Assembly: GCA_027579435.1 (NCBI GenBank)
Contig: JANBPK010001499.1
Location: 1-56,825, forward strand
Length of the DNA stretch: 56,825 nt
Direction: 5' to 3'
Origin: Candolleomyces eurysporus
Taxonomy: Eukaryota; Basidiomycota; Agaricomycetes; Agaricales; Psathyrellaceae
Made by a program: the position numbers and the translations under genes
The notes under the pieces: generated by a model
What the model was told of the DNA's origin: nothing
Database searches by the model: none
Seen by the model: the letters and a program-made list of their open reading frames with translations, nothing else
Shown here: in pieces, positions 56,808-56,825 of the stretch
How the letters are laid out: the number at the start of each line of letters is the position of its first letter
Numbering within the stretch: the first letter of the stretch is position 1

Positions 56808-56825
56808 TTGCGTCGACGCAGAGAT

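Overview
This window looks like nuclear DNA of a filamentous basidiomycete, probably an Agaricomycete. Almost every gene is split by many short introns of about 40-90 nt with GT-AG ends. The gene families fit: a DUF6533-type multispanning protein, fungal CorA-like channels, a full-size ABCB transporter, a fungal VPS39/VPS3-type tethering subunit, and eukaryotic ribosomal proteins eS6, uS15 and uL15. I found no rRNA, tRNA, CRISPR array, transposase or reverse transcriptase.

Layout. 1-6.7 kb: no gene I can support, but two families of degenerate tandem repeats at the far left. 6.7-10 kb: myo-inositol oxygenase followed by a HAD phosphatase, both on +. 10.9-13.2 kb: a TBC1D20/Gyp8-type RabGAP on -. 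14.3-17.3 kb: a CORVET-type VPS39/VPS3-like subunit on + whose N-terminal CNH propeller I could not find. 17.3-20 kb: gene-poor. 20-25 kb: two CorA-like paralogs arranged tail to tail. 25.6-27.6 kb: RPS6 and RPS13 head to head over a 384-bp shared promoter. 28.3-29.1 kb: an EXD1-like DEDDy exonuclease. 29.6-31.6 kb: a DUF6533 membrane protein on -. 32.3-33.0 kb: a small tail-anchored coiled-coil protein on -. 33.6-38.7 kb: an ABCB transporter on -. 40.0-40.6 kb: RPL28 (uL15) on -. 41.3-50.7 kb: the most unusual region. 50.7-56.4 kb: gene-poor. 56.4-56.8 kb: a small basic protein at the right edge.

The standout structure is at 40.9-50.7 kb. A unit of about 2.5-3 kb exists in three same-strand copies. 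It contains RPB11, a short antisense reading frame and an unrecognised three-exon gene. Only the first RPB11 is intact; the other two carry deletions and frameshifts but keep intron-like sequence, so they arose by DNA duplication and not by retroposition. By contrast the unrecognised gene keeps an open three-exon frame in all three copies, once a spurious N is removed from the first. Inverted copies of a separate element (called S here) lie between and after the units. The retained orphan family is the best candidate in this window for something undescribed, although I can assign it no function.

A second recurring theme is technical. Single N characters sit mostly beside homopolymers. In the two places where an N lies in a gene (RPS13 and orphan copy A), deleting it restores an exact reading frame, so these Ns look like inserted consensus artefacts.

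Most of the recognisable genes are housekeeping or membrane-traffic functions: translation, Pol II, Rab regulation, endosomal tethering, ion and drug transport. I see no metabolic gene cluster.
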